A stretch of 43,102 bases of DNA from assembly GCA_023375785.1 (NCBI GenBank), contig SZWC01009432.1, positions 1 through 43,102 of the forward strand, read 5' to 3'. The notes beneath the pieces were generated by a model. It searched no databases, had not been told where the DNA came from, and worked only from the letters and a program-made list of their open reading frames with translations. Below, in pieces: positions 41,903 through 43,102 of this stretch (position 1 is its first letter; every line of letters starts with the position of its first letter). The translations under genes and the position numbers were made by a program. The stretch is from Penium margaritaceum (taxonomy: Eukaryota; Streptophyta; Zygnematophyceae; Desmidiales; Peniaceae).

Positions 41903-42830
41903 ATTCTCCCACTTTGCAAGAAAAAAAATCACACTTTCACACTCTGCCCTCAGCTTCTCAAAGCAATGTGCTGCCAGCAATTTGGTCAGGAAATCTTCCA
42001 GTATCATGGTTGAGGGGCAGAAATTGATGTGCACCACCTCCTTTGCCACGAACTTGCAGATGAAGTAGTGGTACATATTGATGTGCTTGGTGCGGGCGTG
42101 GAACTCTGCGTTCTTTGTAAGGGTGATGCCCCTCATTTTGTCACAGTAGACGGTCATTGCTGTTGTCTACTGCTGCTCAAGAATTGCATGCAGCTCGTGT
42201 TGCCACACTACTTCCTTTGCTTCTTTTTTCAGAGCGATGTACTCTGCCTCAGTGGAGGAGAGAGCAATGCACTCCTGCTTCTTGATCCTCCAGATGATTG
42301 CTGCTCCTCCGAGAAAAAACACAAAACCACTAGTCAATATCCTTGTGTCTAAATCCCCGCCCCAATCTGCGTCACTGTAGCCAATGAGGATGGGGTTGTT
42401 GTTGCCATTGAAAGCAATGCTAAGGCTGCTGCTTCTGTCAAGGTAGCGCAGCACGCGCTTGACTGCCTCCCAATGTGGCACACTCTGGTCAGCACAGAAC
42501 TTGCTCACTGCTCCCAGTGCTTGGCTGATGTCAAGGTGCAAGCCAAAGGCTACATACATGAGGCTCTGGACTGCTGCTTGGTATGGTACCACCTCCATGC
42601 AGCTGTTCTGCTGCTTGCCATGAGGAGCTTGTGTGAGGCTCAGCTTTTCTTACACTTCCAGAGGTGCCGCCACCTTCCATGTACCTCCCATGTTGAAAGG
42701 CTTGATGATGTCGCTCATGTAAGTGCTAAGAGATAGCTCCAAGATCTGCTGCTGCCAATCACGCTTCACCTGGAGACCCAGGTAGCAGCTCAGCTCTCCC
42801 ATGTCCTTCATGGTGAACCTGGCTGCAAGG
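41903..42830 (-). pseudogene. Element I RT end and RNase H
   Basis: Minus strand: SLAARFTMKDMGELSCYLGLQVKRD, YMSDIIKPFNM, then YQAAVQSLMYVAFGLHLDISQALGAVSKF, HWEAVKRVLRYL, PILIGYSDADWGGDLDTRILTSGFVF (first catalytic Asp), QECIALSSTEAEYIALKKEAKEV (Glu), a stop, VYCDKMRGITLTKN, and RTKHINMYHYFICKFV. Ends EDFLTKLL. One stop after ILEQQ (42165) and a frameshift near 42650. Confidence 0.85.
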
Positions 42831-42836
42831 GACTGC

Positions 42837-43097
42837 TTAAGATTGCCAAGGTGGGACTTTGAGCCGGGCAATAAGCACGTCATCAACATAGACCATGATG
42901 ATGACCTGACTTGCATCCTGTGTGCACCCATAGACCGCATGATCTGCCTTGCTGCGCACAAAACCAAGGCTGGACAGCTGCTCATCAATTTTGTGGTACC
43001 ATGCACACGCTGCTTGCTTCAGTTTGTAGAGTACCTTTACAAACTTGCACACCTGGTTCTTCTTCTCTTCCACCACATACCTCTCTGAATGCTCCAT
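42837..43097 (-). pseudogene. Element I reverse transcriptase, catalytic part
   Basis: Minus strand: CKFVKVLYKLKQAACAWYHKIDEQLSSLGF, DHAVYGCTQ, and IIMVYVDDVLIA with the intact YVDD box. Reading then shifts frame near 42870. Runs off the right edge, so the palm start is not in the window. Confidence 0.85.
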
Positions 43098-43102
43098 GTA
43101 CA

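Larger units (their letters stand above)
41641..43102 (-). mobile_element. Ty1/copia retrotransposon I, 5' part beyond right edge
   Basis: The minus strand enters from the right edge in RT and continues through RNase H to a purine-rich AAGTGGGAGAA and a probable 3' LTR start TGATGGATATAGG at 41903. The LTR end is not located, so 41641 is only the limit of the ORF-bearing part. By sequence it is not the A/B/D family. Confidence 0.82.

Noticed and set aside
1..43102. CRISPR array, prokaryotic operon or phage system
   Set aside because: No regularly spaced short repeats, no ribosome-binding-site-led gene series; all coding matches are eukaryotic transposons.

Overview
This window is a nuclear heterochromatin-like stretch from a eukaryote, most likely of the green lineage (land plant or charophyte-type alga; the species cannot be named from sequence alone). 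It consists almost entirely of decayed, nested transposable elements. No intact single-copy host gene, rRNA or functional tRNA gene was found. Evidence for plant affinity: many Ty1/copia elements in the order Gag-PR-INT-RT-RNaseH, a plant-type copia primer binding site (TGGTGTCAGAGC at 16571), a chromodomain-bearing Ty3/gypsy element and a hAT transposon with a BED-like finger and DUF659.

Layout. (1) 1 to ~8.7 kb: copia element A (+), entering from the left edge. Its integrase is split by N1 (705-4858), a complete-ended copia on the minus strand with 700/701-bp LTRs and a 5-bp target duplication (TCTTC), but without RT or RNase H. The RT part of A is written three times (6009-7457), separated by single N bases, which is probably an assembly artefact. 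(2) 8.7-9.4 kb: unresolved sequence with a possible Gag remnant. (3) 9418-14998: copia element B (-), same family as D. (4) 14999-34.4 kb: a Ty3/gypsy chromovirus integrase (H, +), cut in its zinc-binding region by copia element C (15156-33214, target duplication TGAGC). C in turn carries three insertions: a LINE fragment in its 5' LTR (F, 15652-16454, 14-bp target duplication), copia element E in its RNase H (21263-27609, target duplication CTTGA/CTGGA) and a hAT transposon in its 3' LTR (G, 28626-33160, 8-bp target duplication). With the insertions removed, the two C LTRs come to 597 and 595 bp. (5) 34.4-35.07 kb: unrecognised. (6) 35068-40787: copia element D (+) with reciprocally truncated LTRs. 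(7) 40.8-41.6 kb: nothing recognised. (8) 41.6 kb to the right edge: copia element I (-), a different family.

The genes do not cooperate as a system; they are successive insertions that can be ordered in time: H, then B and C, then E, F and G. The most unusual signals are non-coding. The N1 LTR carries a cluster of heat-shock-element-like motifs just upstream of a TATA box. LTRs of at least three elements carry tRNA-like A-box/B-box modules. The hAT element has matching subterminal palindromes at both ends. Coding regions are peppered with in-frame stops, many of them TAG where a Gln codon is expected.
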